A stretch of 64,000 bases of DNA from Solimicrobium sp040544425 (GTDB taxonomy: Bacteria; Pseudomonadota; Gammaproteobacteria; Burkholderiales; Burkholderiaceae_D), in contig JBEONO010000021.1 of NCBI GenBank assembly GCA_040544425.1, positions 1-64,000 on the forward strand, read 5' to 3'. The position numbers and the translations under genes were made by a program. Of the stretch, positions 1-8,538 are shown piece after piece (position 1 is the stretch's first letter; every line of letters begins with the position of its first letter). Below the pieces are notes generated by a model. That model searched no databases, was not told the DNA's origin, and saw only the letters and a list, made by a program, of their open reading frames with translations.

Positions 1-2444
1 CGCGAGTGCAGGAAAGAGAACAATATTGGACGCAACGTGCTGTACGCAATACTGCAGAAGATGCCCAATTTTCACAAGAACGTGCACAGCTCTGGCTTAA
101 CCGCGCACAGACACAAAAACTAGAAGATCAGGAGCGGGTTGTTGAAAGGGTGCTGTACCGAGGTGATCGATTTGTACGGGAGTTTCAGGAAGACAATCAG
201 CGTCATGAAGCGCGTGTGGCATTGCGCAGCGCACGTACGACGGCGCACGGAGCAGAAGATCAAACCCGAGTTCGGGAAAGGGCTGAATATTGGAGGCAAC
301 GTGCCGAACGCCAAAATCAAGAAAATGTGACACGCGTTCTCGAAAGGAACTGGTTTTGGATTGGACTGAATTCCGAAAGATCTACGGAAGATGCCTTGTA
401 TTTGAGGAAATCGGAAAATTTCCGCAGAGCAGGGTTGACTGCTCCGGCAAATATATTAGCCCTTGGACATGGTTGTGCTAAATGGATAGGCAGGCCGATT
501 TATACTCTTTGGAAGTCGTCGGGAGAGATGGTCGAAGATTTAGGCAGGAATATATATCGAGCAGGAACCTGGGTTGGTCGCCATGTTAAAGAAGCGGGCC
601 AAACGGCCGGGCGCACTATTGGCCGCGCAGCGACGTGGATTGGATTCCAATGTAAAGAGGCAGGTCAGGATTTTGGACGATTCGTCTATCGTAAAGCGAC
701 TTGGGGCGGACGTCAGATCCAGGAAATCGCGCAGACCGTGGCTCGTCCGGTCGAACGGTTCGCAACTGCGGCGGGCCAGTATATGAGCGGGGCCAGTAAA
801 ATTATTGGTCGTTGGCTATTCCGCTCTGGGACCCTTGTAGAACGTCATATTAAAGAAGCGGGCCAAACAGCCGGGCGCACTATCAGCCGCGTGGCAACTT
901 GGGTCGGATACCAAAGTAAAGAGGCAGGTCAGGATTTTGGACGATTCGTCTATCGTAAAGCGACTTGGGGCGGACGTCATATCCAGGAAATCGCGCAGAC
1001 CGTGGCTCGTCCGGTCGAACGGTTCGCAACCGCAGCCGGTCAGTATATGAGCGGGGCCAGTAAAATTATTGGTCGTTGGCTGTTCCGCTCTGGGACCCTT
1101 GTAGAACGTCATCTTAAAGAAGCGGGCCAAACAGCCGGGCGCACTATCAGCCGCGCGGCAACTTGGGTCGGATACCAAAGTAAAGAGGCAGGTCAGGACT
1201 TTGGACGATTTGTCTATCGTAAAGCGACTTGGGGCGGGCGTCATATCAAGGAAATCGCGCAGACCGTGGCTCGTCCGGTCGAACGGTTCGCAACCGCGGC
1301 GGGCCAGTATATGAGCGGGGCCAGTAAAATTGTTGGTCATTGGTTGTTCCGCTCAGGCACTCTTGTAGAACGCCATGTTAAAGAAGCGGGCCAAACAGCT
1401 GGACGCTATGTTCATCGACAGGCAAGTTGGCTGGGATTTCAATGTAGAGAAGCGGCGCAGGACTTTGGACGATCCGCCTATCGCACGGCAACTTGGGCTG
1501 GACGTCGAAGCCGGGAAATCTTACAAACTGTGGCCCGGCCGGTAGACCGGTTTGTAACCGCGACAGGAGAGTATGTAAATGGAGCCAGTAAAATTGTTGG
1601 TCGTTGGCTGTTCCGGTCAGGGACTCTTGTAGAACGCCATGTTAAAGAAGCGGGCCAAACAGCCGGGCGCACTGTTAGCCGCGCAGCGACGTGGATTGGA
1701 TTCCAATGTGAAGAGGCAGGTCAGGACTTTGGACGATTCGTCTATCGTAAAGCGACTTGGGGCGGACGTCATATCCAGGAAATCGCACAGACCGTGGCTC
1801 GTCCGGTCGAACGGTTTGCAACCGCGGCGGGCCAGTGTATGAGCGGAGCCAGTAAAATTGTTGGTAGCTGGTTGTTCCGCTCTGGGACTCTTGTAGAACG
1901 CCATGTAAAAGAAGCGGGCCAAACAGCCGGGCGCACTATCAGCCGCGCGGCGACTTGGGTCGGATACCAATGTAAAGAAGCAGGTCAGGACTTTGGACGA
2001 TGCGCCTATCGCACAGCAACTTGGGGCGGACGCCATATTCAGGAAATCGCACAGACCGTGGCTCGTCCGGTCGAACGGTTTGCAACCGCGGCGGGCCAGT
2101 ATACGAGCGGAGCCAGTAAAATTGTTGGTAGTTGGCTGTTCCGCTCTGGGACTCTTGTAGAACGCCATGTTAAAGAAGCGGGCCAGACAGCCGGGCGCTT
2201 TGTTCATCGACAGGCAAGTTGGCTGGGATTTCAATGCAGAGAAGCGGCGCAGGACTTTACTCGCGCGATGAGTCGTTGGGCCTACAACAAGAATCCGTAT
2301 TATGCGGTTATGCGACATTACGATGAAAATTTATTGTTCGCCGACCCAGCAAAGTTTGACAGTCAACCTATGATCATCGGCCACAATAGATCTGATGGGC
2401 AGACGCAAGCCAGTACTGGATTCGGGGCGTTAAAACCGGTCTGA
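1..2444 (+). CDS. Repetitive helical protein of 22-residue units, 5' end outside window
   Basis: The reading frame is open to the left edge. The first possible start (GTG at 6) is the V of an RV pair that recurs at the same place in later units, so the true start lies upstream. About 813 residues are visible. The first part is charged (rich in E, R, Q) and falls into 22-residue units beginning DQ, DN or NV, such as DQTRVRERAEYW. From about residue 187 the units start mostly with GR (GRFVYRKATWGG; GRWLFRSGTLVE) and four of them make an 88-residue block. The last 60 residues are not repetitive. I see no signal peptide, membrane segment or catalytic motif in the visible part. An 11/22-residue period is typical of long amphipathic helices, as in apolipoprotein-like coat proteins; that parallel is inference. 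Function unknown. Confidence 0.8.
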   Translation, partial: RVQEREQYWTQRAVRNTAEDAQFSQERAQLWLNRAQTQKLEDQERVVERVLYRGDRFVREFQEDNQRHEARVALRSARTTAHGAEDQTRVRERAEYWRQRAERQNQENVTRVLERNWFWIGLNSERSTEDALYLRKSENFRRAGLTAPANILALGHGCAKWIGRPIYTLWKSSGEMVEDLGRNIYRAGTWVGRHVKEAGQTAGRTIGRAATWIGFQCKEAGQDFGRFVYRKATWGGRQIQEIAQTVARPVERFATAAGQYMSGASKIIGRWLFRSGTLVERHIKEAGQTAGRTISRVATWVGYQSKEAGQDFGRFVYRKATWGGRHIQEIAQTVARPVERFATAAGQYMSGASKIIGRWLFRSGTLVERHLKEAGQTAGRTISRAATWVGYQSKEAGQDFGRFVYRKATWGGRHIKEIAQTVARPVERFATAAGQYMSGASKIVGHWLFRSGTLVERHVKEAGQTAGRYVHRQASWLGFQCREAAQDFGRSAYRTATWAGRRSREILQTVARPVDRFVTATGEYVNGASKIVGRWLFRSGTLVERHVKEAGQTAGRTVSRAATWIGFQCEEAGQDFGRFVYRKATWGGRHIQEIAQTVARPVERFATAAGQCMSGASKIVGSWLFRSGTLVERHVKEAGQTAGRTISRAATWVGYQCKEAGQDFGRCAYRTATWGGRHIQEIAQTVARPVERFATAAGQYTSGASKIVGSWLFRSGTLVERHVKEAGQTAGRFVHRQASWLGFQCREAAQDFTRAMSRWAYNKNPYYAVMRHYDENLLFADPAKFDSQPMIIGHNRSDGQTQASTGFGALKPV
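564..2260 (+). repeat. 264-bp tandem repeats inside the repetitive protein gene
   Basis: Six full 264-bp copies start at 564, 828, 1092, 1356, 1620 and 1884, and a partial seventh starts at 2148. The spacing is exact and stays in frame. Each copy encodes four 22-residue units. Several copies are nearly identical in DNA, which suggests recent unequal recombination or gene conversion. The copy at 1356 and the partial copy at 2148 share a variant (HRQASWLGFQCREAAQDF) absent from the others, so the array is a mosaic of at least two block types. Confidence 0.93.
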
Positions 2445-2490
2445 AACTGGACATTAAATTTTTTTTCAAAAGACCAAAAAGGAAATAAGT

Positions 2491-2898
2491 ATGACAAAGC
2501 CAATCTATCGCGAATCTTTGCTCAATCAACTCAGTGAAATTATTGAAAATCACGGTGCTAACGACAGAGAGTATGACAACCTCACAAAAGCACTTGATAT
2601 TCTTGACGTTCTTGAAGTTTTATTGGCATACACAATTTACAACACTAACGTAAGTGCCGACACCATTAGAGACTCCGCAGAAGAATCGTATTTCAATATC
2701 AAACGAAGGGCACTTGCGCATTTTCGTAATGATCAAGAGGCGGAACGTTCAAAACAGCGAAGCAGTGTTGGTGCCAGACCAGCGTCGTCAGGCGGTGCGC
2801 AGGGTAGGTCGGCACCGTCGCCTGCCGGGACATCAAGTAACGGAGGAGCACAATTGGATAGATCGAATTTCGAAAGCAAGATTGCAAACCGTACCTAG
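2491..2898 (+). CDS. Hypothetical protein, 135 aa, with low-complexity tail
   Basis: I do not recognise this protein. The ATG at 2491 has a ribosome binding site (AAAGGAAATAAGT) just upstream, and the gene starts 46 bp after the repetitive protein ends on the same strand, so the two are probably co-transcribed. Residues 1-85 look mainly helical and acidic (ESLLNQLSEIIENHG; LDILDVLEVLLAYTIY). From about residue 90 the chain is rich in S, G, A and P and probably unstructured. There is no signal peptide or membrane segment, so it is probably cytoplasmic. The position suggests a role connected to the repeat protein, but nothing in its sequence shows what. Confidence 0.65.
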   Translation: MTKPIYRESLLNQLSEIIENHGANDREYDNLTKALDILDVLEVLLAYTIYNTNVSADTIRDSAEESYFNIKRRALAHFRNDQEAERSKQRSSVGARPASSGGAQGRSAPSPAGTSSNGGAQLDRSNFESKIANRT

Positions 2899-2997
2899 AC
2901 ACGCTATTTCGTGACCCAGCGAGGGTTGTAGTTCTGAATTGACTGTTTTGGGGAAATTGATCAACGGTCATTCACAGCTTAGGGGTAGTGTGCAAAT

Positions 2998-3465
2998 TTA
3001 TTTAACAGCCAATAACTCGATCTCAAAAATTAACGGGGCATTTTTGGGGATTAATCCCCGTCCCGCACCACGCTCGCCATAGGCCAGATCACCTGGAATA
3101 ATCAATATACGTTTGCCACCGACCTTCATGCCCGGGACACCTTGGTCCCAGCCCGGAATAACCTGCTTCGCACCCAGCACAAAGCTGAACGGCCGTGGCT
3201 GGTTATTGTCATCGCCAAGCGAACTGTCAAATTGCTTGCCATGAAATTGTGGCGCACCTGAGTCGTACAGCCAGCCGGTGTAGTGCACGGTAACCCGGCT
3301 GTCCTTGCGTGCCTGGGCACCTGTGCCGGGCTGCGTGTCACGTATGCTCAGTTGGGTAACCGGCACTTGGTTGGGAATGCTGACTTTGCTGTCGGATCTG
3401 TCGCAGGCGCACAGCGCAACGGCAGTAACCAGCACGGCAATAATTTGCAACGACGAATTCATCAT
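2998..3465 (-). CDS. FKBP-type peptidyl-prolyl cis-trans isomerase, lipoprotein
   Basis: This enzyme rotates the peptide bond before proline and helps fold exported proteins. Its 155 residues hold a hydrophobic signal ending in ALCAC, a plausible lipobox with Cys20 as the lipid anchor, then one FKBP domain (about 45-155). Family landmarks are present: VHYTG, FDSS, VIPGWDQG, GMKVGGKR, LAYGERG and the closing IFEIELL. The ATG overlaps the stop of the upstream FKBP gene by 4 bp (ATGA), so translation is coupled. It is the last gene of the efflux operon. The paired FKBP gene is a diverged duplicate. The fold and reaction are secure; the in vivo clients are unknown. Confidence 0.9.
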   Translation of the reverse strand: MMNSSLQIIAVLVTAVALCACDRSDSKVSIPNQVPVTQLSIRDTQPGTGAQARKDSRVTVHYTGWLYDSGAPQFHGKQFDSSLGDDNNQPRPFSFVLGAKQVIPGWDQGVPGMKVGGKRILIIPGDLAYGERGAGRGLIPKNAPLIFEIELLAVK

Positions 3466-3956
3466 AACGGCGGATTGACTCCCATTAATTCCACGTCAAA
3501 CACCAACATCGCATTGGGAGGAATCAGACCAGCTACGCCACGTGCACCATAACCTGATTCCGCCGGGATGATCAAGGTCCTGCGCCCGCCCACTTTCATG
3601 CCGGCCAGACCCTGTTCCCAGCCCGGGATAACCCGATGCGCGCCCAGCACGAAACTGATTGGCTTGCCGCGGTCCAGTGAGCTGTCAAATTTTTTGCCGT
3701 GGAAATTGCGTTGGTTTGCGTCGTACAGCCAGCCGGTGTAATGCACAAAGATTTTCTGTCCCTCGCCAGCGACAGCGCCATCGCCAATTTTTGTTTCGGT
3801 GATGACCACCTGCGGTGCTGGTGGTGGCATTGGCGTTGGTTCGGTCGGCAGCGTGGTTTCGGTCGTGCTGCTGGTTTCCTGTTGCGCGCTGGCTGTGCCT
3901 AGATACAGCGAAATCGTTGCGGCGCAAATTAAAGTGAACAGTTGCTTGGTTTTCAT
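3462..3956 (-). CDS. FKBP-type peptidyl-prolyl cis-trans isomerase, exported
   Basis: A second FKBP-type prolyl isomerase, 164 residues. A signal peptide (about 1-24) ends in GTASA-QQ, so it should be free in the periplasm rather than lipid-anchored. A T/P-rich linker (about 28-48) leads into the FKBP domain (about 50-160) with VHYTG, FDSSLDRG, VIPGWEQG, GMKVGGRR, SGYGARG and VFDVELM. It starts 16 bp after the outer-membrane factor gene ends and overlaps the next FKBP gene by 4 bp. An exported foldase co-expressed with a periplasm-spanning pump could help assemble the pump; that is inference from position only. Confidence 0.9.
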   Translation of the reverse strand: MKTKQLFTLICAATISLYLGTASAQQETSSTTETTLPTEPTPMPPPAPQVVITETKIGDGAVAGEGQKIFVHYTGWLYDANQRNFHGKKFDSSLDRGKPISFVLGAHRVIPGWEQGLAGMKVGGRRTLIIPAESGYGARGVAGLIPPNAMLVFDVELMGVNPPL

Positions 3957-3972
3957 AAAGTAGGTAAGTTGG

Positions 3973-5409
3973 TTATCGGTTGGCGGTTTGTTTGCTTTGA
4001 TCCATGCCAGTCCAGCCTCCGCCCAGCGCGGCGATTAACTGCACAGTGGCCAGCAGGCGTGAATTGGTGATGGTCAATTCAGTGCGCTGATTGTTTAAGG
4101 CTGAGGTTTGTGCGGTGACCACGTTGAGGTAGTTGATCGTGCCCGCCTTGTATTGATTCAAACTCACGTCGAGACTTTTGCGCGCGGCGACAGTTGCAGC
4201 GTGTTGCACTTCGGCTTCCTGTTTCAGAATCCGCAGCGCGGATAAATTGTCTTCCACGTTTTGAAATGCAGACAGGACCGTTGAGCGGTAGCTGGCAACA
4301 CTGGCGTCATAGGCTGCAATTGCCTGGCTGTGCAGCGCGATTTTTGCGCCGCCATCAAACAGTGTGACCGCCAGTGCCGGGCCGACCGACCAGAACCGGT
4401 TCGGCAGACTGATCCATTTTTCCAGCGTACTGCTCTGGTAGCCGCCCGACCCGCCCAATGTCAGATCAGGAAAATAAGCCGCTTTGGTGACGCCGATCTG
4501 GGCGTTGGCCGCGGCAACGGAACGCTCTGCCGAGGCGATATCGGGACGCCTTTCCAGCAGGCTCGACGGAACCGCAACCGGCACATCGGGCAATTCGGGC
4601 AGGTACGAGGCCTGTCCTGCCGGGATCACGGGAATGGAAAATGAACTGGCCGGTTTACCAATCAGGGTGGCAATGGCATGTTCATATTGCGCACGCAGCA
4701 CGCCGACATCGATGGCCTGCGCTTCAGTACTTCTGAGTTGGGTTTCGGCCAGCAGCACGCTGTCAGTCGCGACGATGCCGGATTTATATTGATTCTGCGT
4801 CAGCTTCAATGAGCGCTGATATTCCGCAACCGTATGATCCAGCAATTCCTTTTGCGCATCCAGTGTGCGCAACTGAAAATAAGTCTGGGCCAGCTGCGAT
4901 TGCAGACTCAGGCGCACCGCCTGCAGATTCGCATAACTGGCCAGCGCGGTATTGTCCTGCTCCTCCACCTTGCGTCGCACGCCGCCCCACAGATCGATTT
5001 CCCAGCTCGCGTTGACTCCGACCGAATTGACAGTGTTGACGCCAGAATTGACATTGCCAGCGGGGGACCGGCTGCGGGTTCTGCTGAGGTCGCCGGTCAG
5101 ACTTGGAAAGTAGGCAGCCCGGGCATTGTCCAGCAGGGCGGTGGCAGCCCGGTAATTCGCCTCGGTCTGAGCCAATGTCTGATTCGAAGTTGCGACCTGT
5201 TCGATCAGGGCGTTCAGATTGGGATCGTTAAATAGTGTCCACCATTGCGATGGAATGGCCTGATCCTGCGGCGTGGCGGTTTTCCAGTTTTCCTTAAAAC
5301 TTTGCGGCATCTCCGCGACCGCTGCGGGACGAACGTAGTCCGGGCCGACCGCGCAGCCGCCCAGCGCCAATAACATGAATGCGGGTACAAATAAAAGTTT
5401 GGATGACAT
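3973..5409 (-). CDS. Outer-membrane efflux lipoprotein, OprM/NodT type
   Basis: The outer-membrane channel of a tripartite efflux pump, 478 residues. The lipoprotein signal ends in LALGGC followed by AVGPDYVRP, the usual start of the mature NodT/OprM family. The two OEP repeats follow, with the typical helical motifs ERRPDIASAE and LTLFDGG in the second half. I chose the ATG at 5409 because GAGGA lies about 8 bases upstream; the longer frame beginning with TTG at 5421 would place that site inside the gene. It lies 18 bp after the mdtC-like gene and belongs to the same operon. E. coli mdtABC uses the unlinked TolC, whereas here the channel is encoded with the pump. Confidence 0.92.
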   Translation of the reverse strand: MSSKLLFVPAFMLLALGGCAVGPDYVRPAAVAEMPQSFKENWKTATPQDQAIPSQWWTLFNDPNLNALIEQVATSNQTLAQTEANYRAATALLDNARAAYFPSLTGDLSRTRSRSPAGNVNSGVNTVNSVGVNASWEIDLWGGVRRKVEEQDNTALASYANLQAVRLSLQSQLAQTYFQLRTLDAQKELLDHTVAEYQRSLKLTQNQYKSGIVATDSVLLAETQLRSTEAQAIDVGVLRAQYEHAIATLIGKPASSFSIPVIPAGQASYLPELPDVPVAVPSSLLERRPDIASAERSVAAANAQIGVTKAAYFPDLTLGGSGGYQSSTLEKWISLPNRFWSVGPALAVTLFDGGAKIALHSQAIAAYDASVASYRSTVLSAFQNVEDNLSALRILKQEAEVQHAATVAARKSLDVSLNQYKAGTINYLNVVTAQTSALNNQRTELTITNSRLLATVQLIAALGGGWTGMDQSKQTANR

Positions 5410-5427
5410 CTTGTTCCTCAATTGACT

Positions 5428-8400
5428 TTAGTGCGGTTCGATCTGCAGTGCCGGCGCTGCGCGGCCCAGTCGCCAGGCATTGATCCGCTGTCCCAGCACA
5501 TGGAACCAATCCATATACAGGTACACGACCGGTGTCGTAAACAGGGTCAGCATCTGACTGAAAATCAGGCCGCCGATAATGGTCACGCCCAAAGGTTGAC
5601 GCAATTCGGAACCGGTGCCGGTGCCCAATGCGAGCGGCACCGCGCCAAGCAGCGCGGCCATGGTAGTCATCATGATCGGGCGAAAGCGCTGCAGACAGGC
5701 CTGCTTGATCGCTTCAAACGGCGTCTTGTTCTGGGTGCGTTGCGCGACCAGAGCAAAATCAATCATCATGATGGCGTTCTTTTTGACGATACCGATCAAC
5801 AGAATAATCCCGATAAACGCCATCAGACTGAGTTCCATATTGGTGATCCACAGTGCCAGCAAAGCGCCCACCCCAGCCGAAGGCAGCGTCGATAAAATCG
5901 TGATCGGGTGCACCAGGCTTTCATACAGAATGCCCAGCACGATATAAATTGTCAGCAGCGATCCGATCACCAGAAATGGCATGGTCTGGAACGACTCCTG
6001 AAAGGTCTTGGCGGTGCCCTGGAAGCTGCCATGTACGGTAGCAGGCATGCCGATTTTGCCGGTTGCATCGTCAATCAATTTCACCGCATCGCTCAACACC
6101 GTATTGGGCGCGAGGTTGAATGAGATGGTGGTCGCGGCGAACTGGCCCTGATGATTCACGTTCAGGGTCGTGGTCGTGGGTTCGAAACTGGCGAATGAAG
6201 ACAGGGCGACCAGTTTGCCCGACGCCGAGGTCACAAAGATGCTGCTCAATGTTTCGGGCCGTTGCCAGAATTCCGGCGCCACTTCCATCACAACATGATA
6301 TTGATTGCGCGGCTGATAAATGATCGAGACCTGGCGCTGACCGAAGGCATCGTACAGTGCTGCATCGATCGCGTTTTGGGTGACGCCCAGACGCAATGCA
6401 GTGGGACGGTCAATGGTCAGCGTGACCTGCAGACCCTTGTCCTGCTGACTTGAATTGACATCGGCCAATTGCGGCACGCTTTGCAGGGCACGTAATACCT
6501 TCGGTGCCCATTTGTCCAGCTCTTTCAGATCGTCGCCCTGCAGCGTGTATTGATACAGGGCGTTGCCCATCCTCCCGCCGACCCGAATATCCTGCCCGGC
6601 CTGCAAATACAGCGCCGAGCCTGGTATCTTCGCCAGCTTGCCGCGCAGGCGGTTGATGACATTGTCAGCGCTGACCTTGCGTTCTTCCAGCGGTTTCAGG
6701 GAGATGAACATCCGACCTGAATTGGTCTGACTGCCGCCGGTAAATCCGGTCACACTTCTCACCGCCGGATCAGCGCGCACGATATCCATGTAAGCGTTCA
6801 GTTTCGGCACCATGGCCTGAAACGAAGTCGCCTGATCGGCCACGATCGAGCCCATGATGGTGCCGGTATCCTGGCTTGGGAAAAAGCCGGTCGGTACCAC
6901 CGTGAACATGTAGAAGTTAAAGAAAATCACGCCAAACATGACCAGCAGGGTGATGCGTGAATGACGCAGTGCCACGTCGAGACCGTTCGCATATTTTTGC
7001 TGCAGCCAGTTGAATCCGCGCTCCGAAGCCTGATAGATGCGACCGTGCTTTTCGTCTTTCGGCGACTTTAATAGTCGTGCGCACATCATCGGTGTGGTAG
7101 TCAGCGACACCACCAGCGAGACCAGTACGGCTGCCGACAGGGTGACGGCGAATTCGTGAAACAGACGGCCAATCAGGCCGCCCATCAACAGCATCGGAAT
7201 AAATACCGCGACCAGCGAAATACTCATGGAGATCACGGTAAATCCGACTTCGCGCGCGCCGCGCAGCGTCGCCTGCCACGGCGTCATGCCTTCTTCGATG
7301 TGGCGTGAAATGTTTTCCAGCACCACGATCGCATCGTCAACCACAAAACCGGTGGAAACCGTCAGTGCCATCAGGGAAAAATTATCCAGGCTGTAGCCGC
7401 ACAAATACATGATGCCAAAGGTGCCGAGCAATGAAATTGGTACGGCAACCGAGGGAATCAAGGTAGCGCGCGCATTGCGCAAAAACAGAAACACCACCAT
7501 GATCACCAGCGCGATTGAGCTGAGCAGCGTGCGTTGCACATCGCGCAGCGCGGCCCGGATCGTGATGGTGCGGTCCAGCGTCTGGGTCATGTTGATCGCG
7601 GCCGGAATCGAAGCGGTGAGCTGCGGCAAAATGGCGCGCACCCGGTCGACGGTTTCGATGATGTTGGCATTGGGCTGCTTAAACAGGATTAACAACACGG
7701 CCGGTTTGCCGTTGGCGCTGCCGAAGTTGCGCAGGTCTTCCACCGAGTCAACCACCTGGCCCAGGTTACTCAGCTGGATCGGGGTATTGTTGGTGTAGCC
7801 AACGATCAGCGGCATGTAGTCAGCCGCTTTTTTGGCCTGGTCGTTGGTGTAGATCTGCCACTGCCGGTCACCTTGCTCGAGGGTGCCTTTGGGTTTGTTG
7901 GCATTGGTCGCAGCGAGCGCAGTGCGGACCTGTTCCAGACCGATCCCGTATTTGCTCAATGCCAGCGGGTTGAGTTCGACCCGCACCGCAGGCAGGGCAC
8001 TGCCACCGACGATGACCTGTCCGATCCCGCCGATCTGCGATATTTTCTGTTGCAGGGTAGTCGAGGCGATGTCATACATTTCGCCCTGACTCATCGTGTC
8101 GGAAGTGAGCGCCAGGATCATGATCGGCGCATCCGACGGATTGGCTTTGCGATAGGTCGGGTTGGTGCGCAAGTTCGTCGGCAGATCTACCCGCGCCGCC
8201 GAGATCGCGGCCTGCACATCGCGCGCGGCGCCGTCGATATCGCGCGACAGGTCAAACTGCAGTGTCACATTGGTCGATCCCAGGGAGCTGGTTGAGGTCA
8301 TCTCATTAATCCCGGCGATCCGTCCCAGCGAACGTTCCAGCGGCGTCGCCACACTGCTGGCCATGGTTTCCGGATTCGCACCGGGAATGCCGGCATACAC

Positions 8401-8538
8401 CGAAATGACCGGAAAATCCACGCTGGGCATCGGCGAGACCGGCAATAAGGAATAACCGACAATACCGGCCAGTGCCACGCCCAGAGTCAACAGCGTGGTG
8501 GCTATCGGTCGTTTGATAAAAGGCGAAGAGATATTCAT
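5428..8538 (-). CDS. mdtC: RND efflux transporter, MdtC-like
   Basis: Inner-membrane proton-driven drug pump subunit of the HAE1 RND family, 1036 residues, the usual full length. The architecture is the standard one: TM1 (about 12-30), a large periplasmic porter loop, TM2-6, a second periplasmic loop and TM8-12. The proton-relay pair is visible in STGFVVDDAIVVLENI (TM4). In E. coli MdtB and MdtC form a mixed trimer that exports bile salts, novobiocin and other drugs. Its ATG overlaps the stop of the mdtB-like gene by 4 bp. Calling this one MdtC rests on its position after the MdtB-like gene; the substrates here are unknown. Confidence 0.9.
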   Translation of the reverse strand: MNISSPFIKRPIATTLLTLGVALAGIVGYSLLPVSPMPSVDFPVISVYAGIPGANPETMASSVATPLERSLGRIAGINEMTSTSSLGSTNVTLQFDLSRDIDGAARDVQAAISAARVDLPTNLRTNPTYRKANPSDAPIMILALTSDTMSQGEMYDIASTTLQQKISQIGGIGQVIVGGSALPAVRVELNPLALSKYGIGLEQVRTALAATNANKPKGTLEQGDRQWQIYTNDQAKKAADYMPLIVGYTNNTPIQLSNLGQVVDSVEDLRNFGSANGKPAVLLILFKQPNANIIETVDRVRAILPQLTASIPAAINMTQTLDRTITIRAALRDVQRTLLSSIALVIMVVFLFLRNARATLIPSVAVPISLLGTFGIMYLCGYSLDNFSLMALTVSTGFVVDDAIVVLENISRHIEEGMTPWQATLRGAREVGFTVISMSISLVAVFIPMLLMGGLIGRLFHEFAVTLSAAVLVSLVVSLTTTPMMCARLLKSPKDEKHGRIYQASERGFNWLQQKYANGLDVALRHSRITLLVMFGVIFFNFYMFTVVPTGFFPSQDTGTIMGSIVADQATSFQAMVPKLNAYMDIVRADPAVRSVTGFTGGSQTNSGRMFISLKPLEERKVSADNVINRLRGKLAKIPGSALYLQAGQDIRVGGRMGNALYQYTLQGDDLKELDKWAPKVLRALQSVPQLADVNSSQQDKGLQVTLTIDRPTALRLGVTQNAIDAALYDAFGQRQVSIIYQPRNQYHVVMEVAPEFWQRPETLSSIFVTSASGKLVALSSFASFEPTTTTLNVNHQGQFAATTISFNLAPNTVLSDAVKLIDDATGKIGMPATVHGSFQGTAKTFQESFQTMPFLVIGSLLTIYIVLGILYESLVHPITILSTLPSAGVGALLALWITNMELSLMAFIGIILLIGIVKKNAIMMIDFALVAQRTQNKTPFEAIKQACLQRFRPIMMTTMAALLGAVPLALGTGTGSELRQPLGVTIIGGLIFSQMLTLFTTPVVYLYMDWFHVLGQRINAWRLGRAAPALQIEPH

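Noticed and set aside
6..8. GTG as the start of the repetitive protein
   Set aside because: The codon is the V of a repeated RV motif inside a 22-residue unit, and the frame is open further to the window edge.
564..2260. CRISPR or other direct-repeat array
   Set aside because: Copies are contiguous, 264 bp long, in frame and without spacers; they code for protein.
816..2318. Long open frames on the minus strand (816-1340 and 1617-2318) across the repeat array
   Set aside because: They arise because each 264-bp copy repeats the same antisense frame. They lack ribosome binding sites and match no protein family, while the plus strand is a continuous frame.
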